Origin: Candidatus Terasakiella magnetica
GTDB lineage: Bacteria > Pseudomonadota > Alphaproteobacteria > Rhodospirillales > Terasakiellaceae
NCBI RefSeq assembly: GCF_900093605.1
Contig: NZ_FLYE01000004.1
Span: 36,446 to 100,445 of the forward strand
Direction of reading: 5' to 3'
Length of the DNA stretch: 64,000 bases
The notes under the pieces are model-generated. The model was not told the origin of the DNA. It saw nothing but the letters and a program-made list of their open reading frames with translations, and ran no database searches. How positions within the stretch are numbered: the stretch's first letter is position 1; each line of letters opens with the position of its first letter. The position numbers and the translations under genes were made by a program. Below, piece after piece: positions 18,593-29,490 of this stretch.

Positions 18593-21418
18593 ATGAGTGT
18601 TGATGAAATTCAGGTACGCGGTGCGCGTGAACATAACCTGCGTGATGTGGATGTAAATATCCCCAAAAATTCCCTGACCGTCATCACGGGCTTGTCCGGT
18701 TCTGGTAAATCCTCCCTTGCCTTTGATACCATCTATGCCGAAGGTCAACGCCGCTATGTGGAATCTTTATCAGCCTATGCCCGCCAGTTTCTTGAGCTTA
18801 TGCAAAAGCCGGATGTGGATCATATCGAGGGGCTCTCACCTGCCATTTCCATTGAGCAGAAAACAACCTCAAAAAACCCGCGTTCAACCGTTGGCACCGT
18901 AACTGAAATTTATGATTACATGCGTCTTTTATGGGCGCGTGTGGGTGTGCCCCATTCCCCGGCAACAGGCCTTCCCATTGAAAGCCAGACGGTCTCCCAA
19001 ATGGTTGATCGCATTATGGAACTGGAAGAGGCCACCCGCCTTTATATCCTTGCCCCCATCGTGCGCGGTCGCAAAGGGGAATATCGCAAAGAATTTATCG
19101 AGCTTCAGAAAAAAGGCTTTCAACGTGTGAAAGTTGATGGCGAGCTTTATGACGTTGATGGGGTGCCTGAACTTAATAAAAAAGTTAAGCATGACATCGA
19201 AGTAGTGGTGGACCGCCTTGTTGTGCGCGAAGGCGTGGAACCCCGCCTTGCCGATAGTATCGAGACCGCCTTGGAACTGGCCGATGGGCTTTTATTTGCC
19301 GAAGATGCAAAGTCTGGTGAGCGCCATACATTTTCTGCCAAATTCGCCTGCCCGGTTTCCGGCTTTACCATTGATGAGATTGAGCCGCGCCTGTTTTCTT
19401 TTAACAACCCGTTTGGGGCGTGTCCGTCTTGTGATGGCTTGGGCACAGAAATGTATTTTGACCCCGAACTGGTTGTCCCCAACGATAGTGACCCTATGGA
19501 AAAAGCCATTGCGCCATGGGCAAATTCGTCCAGTGTCTATTATGGTCAGACCCTAAAGGCCATTGCCAAACATTATCAAGTTGAGATTGAAACAACCTTT
19601 GCCAAGCTGCCCAAAAAGGTACGCGATGTGGTGCTTTATGGTTCTGGCAAAGAAGAGATCGAAATTGCTTATAATGATGGCAAACGATCCTATCAGGTGA
19701 CCAAACCCTTTGAAGGCGTCATCCCCAATATGGAACGTCGCTGGCGTGAAACCGATAGCTCGTGGGTGCGCGATGAACTGTCCAAATATCAAACGGTCAC
19801 AGGCTGTTCTGATTGCGGTGGGCACCGCCTGCGCCCTGAGGCTTTGGCTGTTAAAATCGATGGGCTGCATGTGAGTGAAGTTACAGCCTTTTCCATTGAT
19901 GAAGCCGCAAAATGGTACGGCGGGCTTGAAGAAAAGCTTGGTCAAAAAGAACAGGAAATTGCACGGCGTATTTTGCGCGAAATTAACGAACGCCTTGGCT
20001 TTTTGGTCAATGTCGGGCTTGAATATCTCACGCTTTCACGTTCTTCCGGCACCTTATCGGGTGGCGAAAGCCAGCGTATTCGCCTTGCGTCCCAGATCGG
20101 CTCAGGCCTCACTGGTGTGCTTTATGTGTTGGATGAGCCCTCAATCGGTCTTCATCAACGTGATAATGACCGCCTGCTTGAAACGCTTGTGCGCCTGCGC
20201 GAGCTTGATAATACGGTCATTGTGGTGGAACATGATGAAGATGCCATTCGCTCTGCCGACTACCTCATTGATATGGGGCCACGTGCAGGTTTACATGGTG
20301 GTATGGTGGTGGCAGAAGGCACACCTGATGAGGTGATGGCAAATCCAGACAGCCTGACCGGGCAGTACCTCACAGGCATGGAACAAATCCCCTTGCCTGC
20401 CAAACGTCGCAAAGGGCGTAAAGGCCAATCCATCAAAATTAAAGGTGCTACGGTCAATAACCTGCAAAATGTAAATGCGGAAATTCCCCTTGGCACCTTT
20501 ACTTGTGTGACGGGTGTTTCTGGTGGGGGGAAATCCTCTCTTGTCATTGAAACACTTTATAAAGCGCTTGCCAAAAAGCTCCATGGCGCACGCCTGCACC
20601 CCGGGGAACATAAAAAACTTGAAGGTATCGAGTTTATCGACAAGATCGTTGATATCGACCAATCCCCCATTGGACGTACACCACGCTCAAATCCGGCAAC
20701 CTACACAGGGGCCTTTTCACCCATTCGTGAATGGTTTGCAGCCCTGCCAGAATCAAAAACACGCGGTTATAAGCCGGGACGTTTCTCCTTCAACGTCAAG
20801 GGCGGGCGCTGTGAGGCCTGTCAAGGCGATGGGGTCATCAAGATTGAAATGCACTTCTTACCAGATGTCTATGTGCAATGTGATGTCTGTAAAGGCAAAC
20901 GCTATAACCGCGAAACACTGGAAGTCAAATTTCGCGGGAAATCCATTGCGGATGTGTTGGATATGACCGTTGAAGAAGCAGTTGATTTCTTCAAAGCAGT
21001 ACCCAGCATCCGCGATAAGATGGTCACCCTACAGCGCGTTGGTCTGGGTTATATCCATCTGGGGCAACAGGCCACCACCCTGTCTGGCGGGGAAGCCCAA
21101 CGGGTCAAACTTGCAAAAGAGCTATCGCGCCGCGCAACGGGTAAAACCATCTATATTCTGGATGAGCCCACAACGGGCTTGCATTTTGATGATGTGCGCA
21201 AGCTTCTTGAAGTGCTGCACGCCCTTGTTGAACAGGGCAATACGGTCGTTGTGATTGAACATAACCTCGAAGTCATCAAGACAGCGGATTATATCATTGA
21301 TATTGGGCCGGAAGGCGGGGCCAAGGGCGGGCGTATTGTGGCGACAGGCACACCGGAAAAAGTCTGTAAGGCAGAAGAAAGCTATACGGCAAAATATTTG
21401 AAAGACTATTTGAAGTAA
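18593..21418 (+). CDS. uvrA: Excinuclease ABC subunit A
   Basis: The 941-residue damage-recognition ATPase of nucleotide excision repair. Two ABC modules are complete. Module I has Walker [10 protein letters not shown] near residue 34 and signature [11 protein letters not shown] with [12 protein letters not shown]. Module II has Walker [10 protein letters not shown] near 640 and signature [11 protein letters not shown] with [12 protein letters not shown]. Zinc-binding CxxC pairs occur at [20 protein letters not shown] and CDVCKG. The ATG at 18593 begins the family N-terminus ([16 protein letters not shown]). It appears monocistronic, with possible LexA control. Confidence 0.97.
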   Translation: MSVDEIQVRGAREHNLRDVDVNIPKNSLTVITGLSGSGKSSLAFDTIYAEGQRRYVESLSAYARQFLELMQKPDVDHIEGLSPAISIEQKTTSKNPRSTVGTVTEIYDYMRLLWARVGVPHSPATGLPIESQTVSQMVDRIMELEEATRLYILAPIVRGRKGEYRKEFIELQKKGFQRVKVDGELYDVDGVPELNKKVKHDIEVVVDRLVVREGVEPRLADSIETALELADGLLFAEDAKSGERHTFSAKFACPVSGFTIDEIEPRLFSFNNPFGACPSCDGLGTEMYFDPELVVPNDSDPMEKAIAPWANSSSVYYGQTLKAIAKHYQVEIETTFAKLPKKVRDVVLYGSGKEEIEIAYNDGKRSYQVTKPFEGVIPNMERRWRETDSSWVRDELSKYQTVTGCSDCGGHRLRPEALAVKIDGLHVSEVTAFSIDEAAKWYGGLEEKLGQKEQEIARRILREINERLGFLVNVGLEYLTLSRSSGTLSGGESQRIRLASQIGSGLTGVLYVLDEPSIGLHQRDNDRLLETLVRLRELDNTVIVVEHDEDAIRSADYLIDMGPRAGLHGGMVVAEGTPDEVMANPDSLTGQYLTGMEQIPLPAKRRKGRKGQSIKIKGATVNNLQNVNAEIPLGTFTCVTGVSGGGKSSLVIETLYKALAKKLHGARLHPGEHKKLEGIEFIDKIVDIDQSPIGRTPRSNPATYTGAFSPIREWFAALPESKTRGYKPGRFSFNVKGGRCEACQGDGVIKIEMHFLPDVYVQCDVCKGKRYNRETLEVKFRGKSIADVLDMTVEEAVDFFKAVPSIRDKMVTLQRVGLGYIHLGQQATTLSGGEAQRVKLAKELSRRATGKTIYILDEPTTGLHFDDVRKLLEVLHALVEQGNTVVVIEHNLEVIKTADYIIDIGPEGGAKGGRIVATGTPEKVCKAEESYTAKYLKDYLK

Positions 21419-21457
21419 GGCTCTTTTTGACTTCTTGGCTGTGCTATACTCAGGTCT

Positions 21458-21766
21458 ATGACAGATAAAGCAGACATCTTTAAAAAACTAAGTACCATGC
21501 AGGATGAACTTGATGAATTCGGCATTGCACGTATCGGCTTGTTTGGCTCTTACGCGCGCGGCACCCCGCGCAGCGACAGTGATATTGATATGCTGGTTGA
21601 GTTTTATGAAACCCCCGGCCTCATCCAGCTGGCAGAACTTCATATCCGGCTCGAAGAATCATTTGGGCGCCGTGTTGATATTGCCACGACTCAAATGCTG
21701 TCAGCCGATTTAAAGGACAACGTACTTTCTGAGGTGATTTTCGATGACAAAACCTCACAGGCATGA
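21458..21766 (+). CDS. mntA: MntA-type nucleotidyltransferase antitoxin
   Basis: A 102-residue minimal nucleotidyltransferase with the GSX10DXD motif intact (Gly30-Ser31 in LFGSYARG, Asp42 and Asp44 in SDIDML). In MntA-HepT systems this enzyme AMPylates the toxin's active-site tyrosine and so silences it. It overlaps the HEPN gene by 23 nt, the usual arrangement. There is no Shine-Dalgarno; TATACT lies only 8 bp before the ATG (21445-21450), so a very short or absent leader is possible. Confidence 0.88.
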   Translation: MTDKADIFKKLSTMQDELDEFGIARIGLFGSYARGTPRSDSDIDMLVEFYETPGLIQLAELHIRLEESFGRRVDIATTQMLSADLKDNVLSEVIFDDKTSQA

Positions 21767-22103
21767 ACGCTGGACCTTTCATCTTGAACAGATGGTTCAA
21801 GCGGTTAATAAGATTGAGCGCTACGTTGCAGGTATGAGCCGCAAAGAGTTTCTACATGATGACAAAACCATTGATGCGGTCATTCGCAATCTGGAAATTC
21901 TTGGTGAAGCCACACATCACATCCCCAATAAGGTGCGCAAAACCTATAAACCTGTGCCATGGTTAGCGCTGCGCCATATGCGCAATTTCCTCGCCCATGA
22001 ATATTTTGATGTGGACCCAAAAGTCATTTGGGAGACCGTTGCCAAAGACCTGCAAGGGTTGAAAATGTCGCTCAAACGCCTGCGTCGCGATGCCGCACAG
22101 TAA
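21744..22103 (+). CDS. hepT: HepT-type HEPN toxin (DUF86)
   Basis: A 119-residue HEPN ribonuclease. The RX4HXY motif reads Arg80-NFLA-His85-E-Tyr87 and is complete, so the protein should be an active tRNA- or mRNA-cleaving toxin. Tyr87 is the expected AMPylation site for MntA. The DUF86 core (DDKTIDAVIRNLEILGEAT) is clear. It is translated from an ATG inside the 3' end of mntA, which makes it coupled to the antitoxin. The pair lies between uvrA and the TauE gene with no mobile-element remains. Confidence 0.88.
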   Translation: MTKPHRHERWTFHLEQMVQAVNKIERYVAGMSRKEFLHDDKTIDAVIRNLEILGEATHHIPNKVRKTYKPVPWLALRHMRNFLAHEYFDVDPKVIWETVAKDLQGLKMSLKRLRRDAAQ

Positions 22104-22251
22104 AAATGTTCGCAACTGCACAATTTTTTTCACTCTCAGGCACCTCTAATATTGCGCTGGCCTGTGCTTTAGAATAAGAATAGAGGATATTGCAATTGCG
22201 CTTTGCCACCCCACATGATTTTGAGGGGTAAGTACACTTGGGCCATACCGA

Positions 22252-23184
22252 ATGAATATCTATCTACCGATAGCTGAGATTTCCGTAAATATGTTCCTCC
22301 TGCTTGGAATGGGTGGGGCTGTGGGCTTTTTATCCGGCATGTTTGGTGTGGGTGGCGGTTTCTTAATGACTCCCCTTCTCATCTTTATTGGTGTCCCCGC
22401 AACCGTTGCTGTTGCGACAGAGGCCAACCAGATTGTCGCCTCCAGCGTCTCTGGTGTCATTGCCCATACACGGCGCAAAAACGTTGATTTCAAAATGGGT
22501 TCCATGCTGCTTATCGGTGGTGTGGTTGGTTCGACCAGCGGTGTTTGGCTGTTTTCAGCCTTAAAAGAGCTTGGTCAGATCGACCTTGTGATTAAACTGT
22601 CTTACGTGGTGTTTCTCTCCATCATCGGCGGATTGATGTTTATTGAGAGTGCGCGGGCAATTTTGCGCAAACGCAAAGGCTTTGTCGGCTCAGGCGGTCA
22701 ACACAAACGCAAAGACCATTCCGGCTGGCAGCACAAGCTGCCCTTTAAAATGCGTTTTCGCCGCTCAAAACTCTATATCAGTGCCTTACTTCCTATCAGC
22801 GTTGGTGTTGTGGTTGGTATCCTCGCCGCCATCATGGGTGTGGGCGGTGGCTTTATTATGGTTCCGGCCATGATTTACCTTTTGGGTATGCCTACTTCCG
22901 TTGTGGTTGGCACCTCGCTTTTCCAGATTATTTTTGTAACCGCCAACGTCACCATCTTACAAGCCGCAAGCAACCAGACGGTTGATATCGTACTGGCCTT
23001 ATTGTTGTTAATCGGCGGTGTCATCGGTGCCCAGTTTGGTGCACGCGTTGGCATGCGTATGCAAGGTGAACAGCTTCGCGTCCTGCTGGCCCTCATGGTG
23101 CTCGGTGTGTGTGTGAAACTTGGCTTTGATTTGATGGTCACCCCTGACGACCTCTTTAATATCGGCGCGGGCGGAGGTCATTAA
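22252..23184 (+). CDS. TauE/SafE-family permease
   Basis: A 310-residue inner-membrane protein with two repeated halves, each opening with the family motif G-x-G-G-G-F (GMFGVGGGFLMTPLL and AIMGVGGGFIMVPAM), and a basic cytosolic loop (RKRKGFVGSGGQHKRKDH) between them. TauE/SafE proteins export sulfite, sulfoacetate or related organosulfur anions. The exact substrate here is unknown. It is followed after 2 nt by a TIGR02186 gene, a pairing seen repeatedly in alphaproteobacteria. The two are probably one functional unit. Confidence 0.85.
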   Translation: MNIYLPIAEISVNMFLLLGMGGAVGFLSGMFGVGGGFLMTPLLIFIGVPATVAVATEANQIVASSVSGVIAHTRRKNVDFKMGSMLLIGGVVGSTSGVWLFSALKELGQIDLVIKLSYVVFLSIIGGLMFIESARAILRKRKGFVGSGGQHKRKDHSGWQHKLPFKMRFRRSKLYISALLPISVGVVVGILAAIMGVGGGFIMVPAMIYLLGMPTSVVVGTSLFQIIFVTANVTILQAASNQTVDIVLALLLLIGGVIGAQFGARVGMRMQGEQLRVLLALMVLGVCVKLGFDLMVTPDDLFNIGAGGGH

Positions 23185-23186
23185 TC

Positions 23187-23951
23187 ATGATACTGCGCGC
23201 ACTTGCCATCTTTTGCTTTACCCTATTTGCCTCGCTACAGCTCCACGGCGCAACGCCCAATGTCTCAAACGAGATTGTCGCCGCCCTTGATGACCATTTG
23301 GTTGCCATTGACACAGGCTTTAGTGGCTCAAAAGTCCTCCTCTTTGGGGCAACCGAAGGTGAAGGCGATGTGGTTGTCATTGTGCGCGGCCCTTCCCATA
23401 ACGAAGTGGTGCGCAAAAAAGAACGTATCATGGGCGTATGGGCCAATAACGAAGAAGTCACCTTTAGCAGCACACCTGTTTTCTATAACATTGCCTCATC
23501 GGGTAATTTAGAAGACATGGTGCCAGCCTCTGAGCGCCAGCGCCTTGAGCTTGGCCCCGAATATCTCAACACCTATCTTGCCCCTGAAAGCAAGAATATT
23601 TCAGATGAGAAAAAAGAGATTTTCTGGAAAGCTTTATTGCGGGCAAAAAAACGCAATGGCCTTTATGCCAACACAACAACGCCTGTAAAGTTCCTTGGCA
23701 AACGCCTGTTTCGCGCTGACTTTGTTTTCCCGGCCAACATTCCTGTAGGGACCTATCTGGTCTATGTCTATCTGGTCAAAGACAAAAATGTCGTCAGCAG
23801 CCAGATCACCCCGCTTATCGTCTCTAAAATCGGGGCCGAGGCCGAGATTTATGATTTTGCGCACCGCCACAGTTTTGCTTACGGTATCATCGCCGTCATC
23901 ATCGCGCTCTTTTCCGGCTGGGTCGCCTCGGTCGCCTTTCGCAAGAAATAA
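23187..23951 (+). CDS. TIGR02186-family membrane-anchored protein
   Basis: A 254-residue protein with an N-terminal signal sequence (ILRALAIFCFTLFASLQLHGA), a periplasmic domain of about 190 residues and a C-terminal membrane helix (IIAVIIALFSGWVASVAF) followed by RKK. Features such as VVIVRGPSHNEVVRKKERI and GIWVN-like GVWANNEEVTF match the alphaproteobacterial TIGR02186 family of unknown function. It starts 2 nt after the TauE stop, so the two are co-translated. It may be an accessory subunit of the exporter (inference from context only). Confidence 0.8.
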   Translation: MILRALAIFCFTLFASLQLHGATPNVSNEIVAALDDHLVAIDTGFSGSKVLLFGATEGEGDVVVIVRGPSHNEVVRKKERIMGVWANNEEVTFSSTPVFYNIASSGNLEDMVPASERQRLELGPEYLNTYLAPESKNISDEKKEIFWKALLRAKKRNGLYANTTTPVKFLGKRLFRADFVFPANIPVGTYLVYVYLVKDKNVVSSQITPLIVSKIGAEAEIYDFAHRHSFAYGIIAVIIALFSGWVASVAFRKK

Positions 23952-23988
23952 CATCCCCTTTTCTTTTTAGCTATCAGGAGAACACCCC

Positions 23989-24270
23989 GTGTTTGACGTA
24001 AACGAATATTTTAACGGCAATGTAAAATCGATCGCCTTTAAGGGTGAGAAACTGCCTTCTACTGTGGGTGTAATGGCCCCGGGTGAGTATGAATTTGGCA
24101 CCTCCCAACATGAAACCATGACAGTTGTGAGCGGCGCTTTAACCGTTAAACTACCCGGTGCGAGTGATTTTGTGACCTTCAAATCCGGCGAGAGCTTTGA
24201 AGTCGCCGCTAACACAAAATTCCAAGTAAAAGTCGCACAAGAGACCGCTTATCTTTGCACTTATGCTTAA
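23989..24270 (+). CDS. ppnP: Pyrimidine/purine nucleoside phosphorylase (DUF1255)
   Basis: A 93-residue single-domain cupin that phosphorolyses several nucleosides. The family pattern [11 protein letters not shown], then [22 protein letters not shown] and a C-terminal LCTYA is complete. The start is GTG at 23989 with CAGGAG 9 nt upstream. It follows TIGR02186 by 37 nt and may share its transcript. It ends at the bidirectional terminator shared with rpe. Confidence 0.88.
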   Translation: MFDVNEYFNGNVKSIAFKGEKLPSTVGVMAPGEYEFGTSQHETMTVVSGALTVKLPGASDFVTFKSGESFEVAANTKFQVKVAQETAYLCTYA

Positions 24271-24273
24271 AAA

Positions 24274-24312
24274 AATAAGGCCATGGCGCTTCATCTGCAC
24301 CATGGCCTTATT
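24274..24312. terminator. Bidirectional terminator between ppnP and rpe
   Basis: A perfect 13-bp inverted repeat, AATAAGGCCATGG and its complement, with a 13-nt loop between two convergent genes. A and T tracts lie on both sides. Confidence 0.85.
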
Positions 24313-24328
24313 CTATTCATTTTAAGGC

Positions 24329-24973
24329 TTATTTAGAGGCTGCGTGAATAGCCTTGATATTTTCAGCGTAATTCCCGCCAAAAACAGCTGAACCTGCCAC
24401 AACCACATTGGCACCTGCATCGACAACGGATTTAATCGTTGCCGGGTTCACGCCACCATCAACCTGAATATCGATATCACGATCGCCAATCATGTCTTTC
24501 AGACGCTTGATTTTTTCAAGCTGAGACGTGATGAACTTCTGCCCGCCAAAGCCCGGATTAACCGACATCACCAAGATCATGTCGATTTCATCCAGCACAT
24601 ATTTAACCGTATTTACAGGTGTTGCTGGGTTTAGGGAAACACCGGCTTTTTTACCCAAATCCTTAATACACTGGACAGAACGATGCAGATGCTTATCGGC
24701 TTCTGCGTGGACTGTAATAATATCCGCGCCTGCCTTTGCATATTCTTCCAAATAAGCTTGTGCTGGATCAATCATCAAATGCACATCAAAGGGCTTATCT
24801 GTGTAAGACCGGATCGCCTTGATCACGCAGGGACCAAAGGTCAGGTTGGGCACAAAGTGACCGTCCATTACATCAATATGGATCCAGTCTGCACCAGCTT
24901 TATCAACAGCAGTGATCTCTTCACCCAGTTTAGCGAAATCGGCGGACAAAATGGAAGGGGCGATTTTAAGCAT
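24329..24973 (-). CDS. rpe: Ribulose-phosphate 3-epimerase
   Basis: Interconverts ribulose 5-phosphate and xylulose 5-phosphate (pentose phosphate and Calvin cycles). The 214-residue TIM barrel carries [27 protein letters not shown] with the catalytic Asp and metal His, [16 protein letters not shown] and QVDGGVNP with the second catalytic Asp. Last gene of the tkt, fba, rpe series, although each is separated by a hairpin. Confidence 0.95.
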   Translation of the reverse strand: MLKIAPSILSADFAKLGEEITAVDKAGADWIHIDVMDGHFVPNLTFGPCVIKAIRSYTDKPFDVHLMIDPAQAYLEEYAKAGADIITVHAEADKHLHRSVQCIKDLGKKAGVSLNPATPVNTVKYVLDEIDMILVMSVNPGFGGQKFITSQLEKIKRLKDMIGDRDIDIQVDGGVNPATIKSVVDAGANVVVAGSAVFGGNYAENIKAIHAASK

Positions 24974-24984
24974 ATTACACCTAC

Positions 24985-25018
24985 GTCAAAAAAAAGAGGC
25001 CCCCACTTTCGTGAGGGC
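24985..25018 (-). terminator. Terminator between fba and rpe
   Basis: GCCCTCAC and GTGGGGGC pair on the reverse strand (one wobble) and run into CTCTTTTTTTT, 20 nt after the fba stop. It would partly uncouple rpe from fba. Confidence 0.75.
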
Positions 25019-25037
25019 AACTTCATTAAATTATGGC

Positions 25038-26102
25038 TTAACCCAGAACCGGATCAAGTGAGCCATCTTCATAACGGCTTGCCATATCATTCAGGCTAAT
25101 GGCCTTGATTTTAGAACCCTGACCAGCGCAGTTAAACATTTCGTAGCGCTGAACACATTCTTTTTCCATTGCCGAAATCGCAGGCTTTAAATAATGGCGT
25201 GGATCAAAGGCGCCTGGGTCTTCTTGCAAGGCTTTGCGGATCGCACCCGTGATCGCCATACGGTTATCCGTATCAATATTTACTTTGCGCACACCGTTTT
25301 TAATGCCCACAACAATTTCTTCAAGCGGCACACCATAAGTCTGCTTCATCTCGCCACCATGGGCATTGATGATATCTTGTAGTTCTTGTGGAACAGAACT
25401 TGAACCATGCATGACCAAATGGGTGTTTGGCAATTTTTCATGAATAGCTTTCACAACGTCCATGGCAAGAATATCGCCGTCAGGTTTACGGGTGAATTTA
25501 TAAGCCCCATGTGAGGTCCCCATGGCGATTGCCAGCGCATCAACCTTTGTTTTTGCAACAAAGTCAGCGGCTTGGTCCGGATCAGTTAAAAGGGCCTCTT
25601 TTTCAAGCTTCCCTTCAAAACCATGACCATCTTCTTTTTCGCCTTCACCTGTTTCAAGTGAGCCAAGACAACCTAGTTCACCTTCAACAGAAACACCGAT
25701 GAGGTGGGCCGCTTTGGTCACATCAGATGTGACCTCAACGTTATACTCATAAGAGGCTGGCGTTTTGCCATCAGCTTCAAGCGAGCCATCCATCATGACA
25801 GATGAAAAACCGTTTGCCATGGCGGACATACAGGTGCGCAGCTCATTACCATGATCAAGATGCATACAGACAGGCACATCAGGATACATCTCAACAGCAG
25901 CCTGAATAAGGTGTTTCAGCACAATGTCGTTGGCGTATTTACGCGCACCGCGGCTGGCCTGCATAATCACAGGCGAGTCTGTTTTGGACGCTGCTGACAT
26001 AATCGCCAACATCTGTTCCATATTGTTGATATTAAATGCCGGAAGGCCATAGTCGTTTTCTGCAGCATGATCAAGAAGCTGACGCATTGAAACGAGTGCC
26101 AT
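25038..26102 (-). CDS. fba: Class II fructose-bisphosphate aldolase
   Basis: Zinc aldolase that splits or makes fructose 1,6-bisphosphate (also sedoheptulose bisphosphate in CbbA-type enzymes). It has 354 residues. Zinc ligands sit in HLDHGN, in GTSHGAYKF and in VMHGSSS, with the phosphate loop at NIDTDNRMA. The N-terminal [22 protein letters not shown] and the [11 protein letters not shown] segment fit the CbbA/Fba subgroup of Proteobacteria. The start has GGAGG upstream. It lies between tkt and rpe, an arrangement of pentose-phosphate/Calvin-type genes, but no Rubisco or phosphoribulokinase gene is visible. Confidence 0.95.
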   Translation of the reverse strand: MALVSMRQLLDHAAENDYGLPAFNINNMEQMLAIMSAASKTDSPVIMQASRGARKYANDIVLKHLIQAAVEMYPDVPVCMHLDHGNELRTCMSAMANGFSSVMMDGSLEADGKTPASYEYNVEVTSDVTKAAHLIGVSVEGELGCLGSLETGEGEKEDGHGFEGKLEKEALLTDPDQAADFVAKTKVDALAIAMGTSHGAYKFTRKPDGDILAMDVVKAIHEKLPNTHLVMHGSSSVPQELQDIINAHGGEMKQTYGVPLEEIVVGIKNGVRKVNIDTDNRMAITGAIRKALQEDPGAFDPRHYLKPAISAMEKECVQRYEMFNCAGQGSKIKAISLNDMASRYEDGSLDPVLG

Positions 26103-26133
26103 AGGAATTCCTCCAGTTTGTTACTTTTATAGA

Positions 26134-26167
26134 AGTAAAAGAGGCGACCCTATAAAAGGCCGCCTCT
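26134..26167 (-). terminator. Terminator between tkt and fba
   Basis: On the reverse strand AGAGGCGGCC pairs with GGTCGCCTCT (26140-26167) and runs into TTTTACTT. Confidence 0.75.
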
Positions 26168-26177
26168 TGGTATTTTT

Positions 26178-28148
26178 TTAAACGCGTTCTTTAACCGCTT
26201 TGATCACGGCCTCAGATGTAATGCCAAAATGCTTATAAAGCTCACCAGCCGGAGCAGATGCACCAAAGCCCGTCATGCCGATAAAGGCACCGTTGGACCC
26301 GATATAGCGATCCCAGCCCATTTGCAGGCCGGCTTCAATTGCCACACGTACACCATTGCCCAATGTATCTTGCTTATAATCATCAGACTGTTGTTCAAAC
26401 AGTTCCCAACACGGCATTGAGACAACCGCAGTTGGTACACCGTCGCCCTGCAACGCATCGCGTGCTGCCATGGCAATTTCAATTTCAGAACCCGTTGCAA
26501 TCAAGGTTGCTTTGCGCGGGCCATCAGCTTCACGAAGAACATAAGCCCCTTTTGCACAGAGGTTTTCTTCAGAATATTCTGTGCGTACCGCTGGCAGGCC
26601 TTGACGTGAAAGCGCCATAACAGACGGTGTCTTTTCAGACTGCAAGGCAATCATCCAACATTCCAGCGTTTCAACCGCATCAGCTGGGCGAAACACATTT
26701 GTGTTTGGCATAGCGCGCAAAGAAGCAACTGTTTCAACAGGTTGGTGGGTCGGGCCATCTTCACCCAAACCAATGGAATCATGTGTCAGTACATAGACAA
26801 CACGTTGTTCCATCAAGGCAGACAAACGCATGGCAGCGCGCATGTAATCAGCAAACACCAAGAACGTCCCGCCGTAAGGCACGAAACCGCCATGAAGGGC
26901 CATACCATTCATAAAGGCTGCCATACCAAATTCACGAATGCCGTAATGCATGTAGTTGCCTGTGAAGTCATCAGGTGTAACCGACTTTTGGCTCTCAGCC
27001 TTCGTCAGGTTAGAGCCCGTCAAATCAGCAGAACCACCCACCATTTCAGGAATAGCGGCGCAAAGTGCATTTAGGGCCATTTGTGAAGACTGACGTGTTG
27101 CCTTTTTCGGCGCATCTTCACAGAGCTGTTTTTTATAGTCATTGGCTGTTGCCAACCAGTTTTCCGGCAAGCCACCATCATTGGTGCGCACGAAGGTTTC
27201 TTGTGCATCAAGGTCCAGCTCGTTAAAGCGTTCCTGCCATGCTTCGCGCATTTCAGCGCCACGAGCGCCGGCTTCGCGCCATTTAGTCAAAGTCTTTTCA
27301 GGAATTTCAAACGGTGCTGCATCCCAACCAAGCTGTTCGCGCATGGTTGCAATTTCTTCATCACCAAGTGGGGCACCATGTGTTTTATGAGAGCCTTCAA
27401 GAGTTGGTGCGCCTTTACCGATTTTGGTTTTACACGCAATCAAAGACGGCTGGTTGCTTTCTTTTGCGTGATCAATCGCAAGCGCAATGGCATCAGGGTC
27501 ATGACCGTCAATGGCTTGTGTGTGCCAGCCAGAAGCTTCAAAACGCTTAAGCTGATTATCAGAAGCCGCAACATCAAGCTTACCATCAATGGTGATTTCG
27601 TTATCGTCCCAGAAAACGATCAGCTTGTTCAAACCAAGGTGGCCTGCTGTTGAAATCGCCTCATGTGAGATGCCTTCCATAAGGCAACCATCACCGGCAA
27701 TGACGTATGTATAGTGATTGACAACATCTTGACCGTAGCGTGCATTTTGCAGCTTTTCAGCCATCGCCATACCCACAGCCGTGGTAATGCCTTGGCCGAG
27801 TGGGCCAGTTGTTGTTTCAATACCCGTGGCATGACCATATTCAGGGTGACCAGCCGTTTTTGCACCAAGCTGGCGGAAGTTGCTGACTTCCTCAATGGTC
27901 ATATCCTCATAACCTGTGAGATACAGATAGGAATACATCAACATGGAACCATGGCCCGCAGACAGTACGAAACGGTCACGATCAGCCCATTTAGGCTGCT
28001 TCGGGTCAAAATTCATATATTTGGTGAACAGAACAGTCGCGACATCTGCCATGCCCATGGGCATACCCGGATGGCCGGATTTGGCTTTCTGAACGGCATC
28101 AGCGGAGAGAAAACGAATGGCGTTCGCCATATCCATGTGAGAGGTCAT
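26178..28148 (-). CDS. tkt: Transketolase
   Basis: Thiamine-diphosphate enzyme exchanging two-carbon units between sugar phosphates. It has 656 residues from [17 protein letters not shown]. Visible motifs include [12 protein letters not shown], the ThDP motif GDGCLMEG followed by [10 protein letters not shown], the [13 protein letters not shown] segment and SRQGLP. I chose the ATG at 28148 because the family N-terminus begins there. The extra 17 residues of the longer reading (from 28199) are cysteine-rich and unrelated. First gene of the tkt-fba-rpe group. Confidence 0.95.
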   Translation of the reverse strand: MTSHMDMANAIRFLSADAVQKAKSGHPGMPMGMADVATVLFTKYMNFDPKQPKWADRDRFVLSAGHGSMLMYSYLYLTGYEDMTIEEVSNFRQLGAKTAGHPEYGHATGIETTTGPLGQGITTAVGMAMAEKLQNARYGQDVVNHYTYVIAGDGCLMEGISHEAISTAGHLGLNKLIVFWDDNEITIDGKLDVAASDNQLKRFEASGWHTQAIDGHDPDAIALAIDHAKESNQPSLIACKTKIGKGAPTLEGSHKTHGAPLGDEEIATMREQLGWDAAPFEIPEKTLTKWREAGARGAEMREAWQERFNELDLDAQETFVRTNDGGLPENWLATANDYKKQLCEDAPKKATRQSSQMALNALCAAIPEMVGGSADLTGSNLTKAESQKSVTPDDFTGNYMHYGIREFGMAAFMNGMALHGGFVPYGGTFLVFADYMRAAMRLSALMEQRVVYVLTHDSIGLGEDGPTHQPVETVASLRAMPNTNVFRPADAVETLECWMIALQSEKTPSVMALSRQGLPAVRTEYSEENLCAKGAYVLREADGPRKATLIATGSEIEIAMAARDALQGDGVPTAVVSMPCWELFEQQSDDYKQDTLGNGVRVAIEAGLQMGWDRYIGSNGAFIGMTGFGASAPAGELYKHFGITSEAVIKAVKERV

Positions 28149-28415
28149 CGTACTTGCGATCCTTTTGATAAAAAGCCCCTTAAAACAGTGCGCGCACACT
28201 ACCTGAGAGTCTTTTTTTACGCAAGTTCGAAAACGGGCTCAGGGCAAAGCTCTTCATGAGCATATATAATCACACATCTTTTTCCCCATTCTTCGCTCCT
28301 TTGAGCGTGAACCACCCCTCTCTAACATATGTTTTAAGGGTATTTTTTCATTCTTTACCTTTTGCTAAGCCATGGATTCTATGCTGAAGGGATAAACTAT
28401 TGGAAAAAAAACAAA

Positions 28416-29204
28416 ATGCCCCCTGAAATCATCGAATTAAAAGCCACCAAGAAAAACGGGAAAAAAGCCCCTATCCTGTTTATTCATGGTTCCTTCTGTG
28501 CGGCCCCCATCTGGCGCCATCGCTTCATGCCGTTTTTTGCAGATCATGGTCATGATTGCTATGCGGTGAATTTAAGCGGTCATGGCCCGCAAAACGACTG
28601 GACCCTACATTTATGTGGCTTAAGCGATTTTGTACAAGATGTGATTGACGCTGTTGATCATATTGGTGAGCCCCCAGTTCTGGTCGGTCATTCCCTTGGG
28701 GGCATGGTGGTGCAGAAATATATTGAAGACCATGATTGTGCCGGCGCTATTTTGCTTAACTCCCTGCCGCCAAGCGGGGCTTTAAGTTCCATCATGCATA
28801 TTATGAGTGGTTCGCTTGATCTTTATTGGTCCTTAAACCAAGTCATGATGTTTGGCCCCGATGCCATGAGCTTTGAAATGCTCAAACGCTTGCTCGTTTC
28901 TGATGACACCCATCCTGCCTCACTGGCAGAGGCCCATGGCTTGTTCCAGCCTGAATCCCTGCGCGCCATTAACGAAGTGGCCTATCTTGATGTGCCGCGT
29001 CGCCGTGCAAAAGAAGGCACCGCCATTGCTGTTATCGGTGGTGACGCCGATGTGATGATCCCGGTTTCCGCCTTAAAAGAAACCGCTGAGTTCCATGAGG
29101 CCGATCTAGAAATTATCCCCGGTGCGCCCCATGCGGTTATGCTTGATAAACGCTGGAAAATGGTGGCTGAACGTATTCGCTCTTGGATGCTGCGCTCTAC
29201 ATGA
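28416..29204 (+). CDS. Alpha/beta-fold hydrolase
   Basis: A 262-residue alpha/beta hydrolase. The oxyanion region FIHGSFCAAPIW, the nucleophile elbow VGHSLGGM (Ser), the acid in IGGDADVMIP and the C-terminal GAPHAVMLD histidine make a complete catalytic triad. The substrate is unknown, and general esterase or lipase activity is likely. I prefer ATG 28416 over the TTG at 28362. Its stop overlaps the GIY-YIG start (ATGA), so translation is coupled. Confidence 0.82.
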   Translation: MPPEIIELKATKKNGKKAPILFIHGSFCAAPIWRHRFMPFFADHGHDCYAVNLSGHGPQNDWTLHLCGLSDFVQDVIDAVDHIGEPPVLVGHSLGGMVVQKYIEDHDCAGAILLNSLPPSGALSSIMHIMSGSLDLYWSLNQVMMFGPDAMSFEMLKRLLVSDDTHPASLAEAHGLFQPESLRAINEVAYLDVPRRRAKEGTAIAVIGGDADVMIPVSALKETAEFHEADLEIIPGAPHAVMLDKRWKMVAERIRSWMLRST

Positions 29205-29488
29205 CTAAAGAAAAACGTTGGTTTGTCTATGTCTTGCTTAATAAACGTGGGGAAGCCTATACAGGTGTCACCTATGACACCTCACCGACGCGTCGCTTAG
29301 AAGAACATAATGGCAAACGTGCAGGCGGGGCAAAATACACCCGCGCACGCGGTCCGTGGGAGCTTATATACGCCGAATGCGGCTTTACTGACCGAAGTGC
29401 GGCCCAATCAAGAGAAGCTGCCATTAAGAAAGACCGTGACTTTAAGGCGCGACTAAAGACTACTGGATGCTGGCCTGCGCCCGCATAA
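29201..29488 (+). CDS. GIY-YIG nuclease-domain protein (UPF0213/YhbQ-like)
   Basis: A 95-residue single-domain protein with the GIY-YIG core: FVYVLLN and AYTGVT (the two tripeptides read VYV and YTG), R-R-L-E-E-H-N-G followed by A-K-Y-T, and an internal WELIYAE with the conserved Glu. Such small proteins bind or nick DNA, with roles in repair suspected for YhbQ/SLX1-like members. The start ATG at 29201 overlaps the upstream hydrolase stop. The 3' end is 2 nt from convergent metY. Confidence 0.82.
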   Translation: MTKEKRWFVYVLLNKRGEAYTGVTYDTSPTRRLEEHNGKRAGGAKYTRARGPWELIYAECGFTDRSAAQSREAAIKKDRDFKARLKTTGCWPAPA

Positions 29489-29490
29489 CG

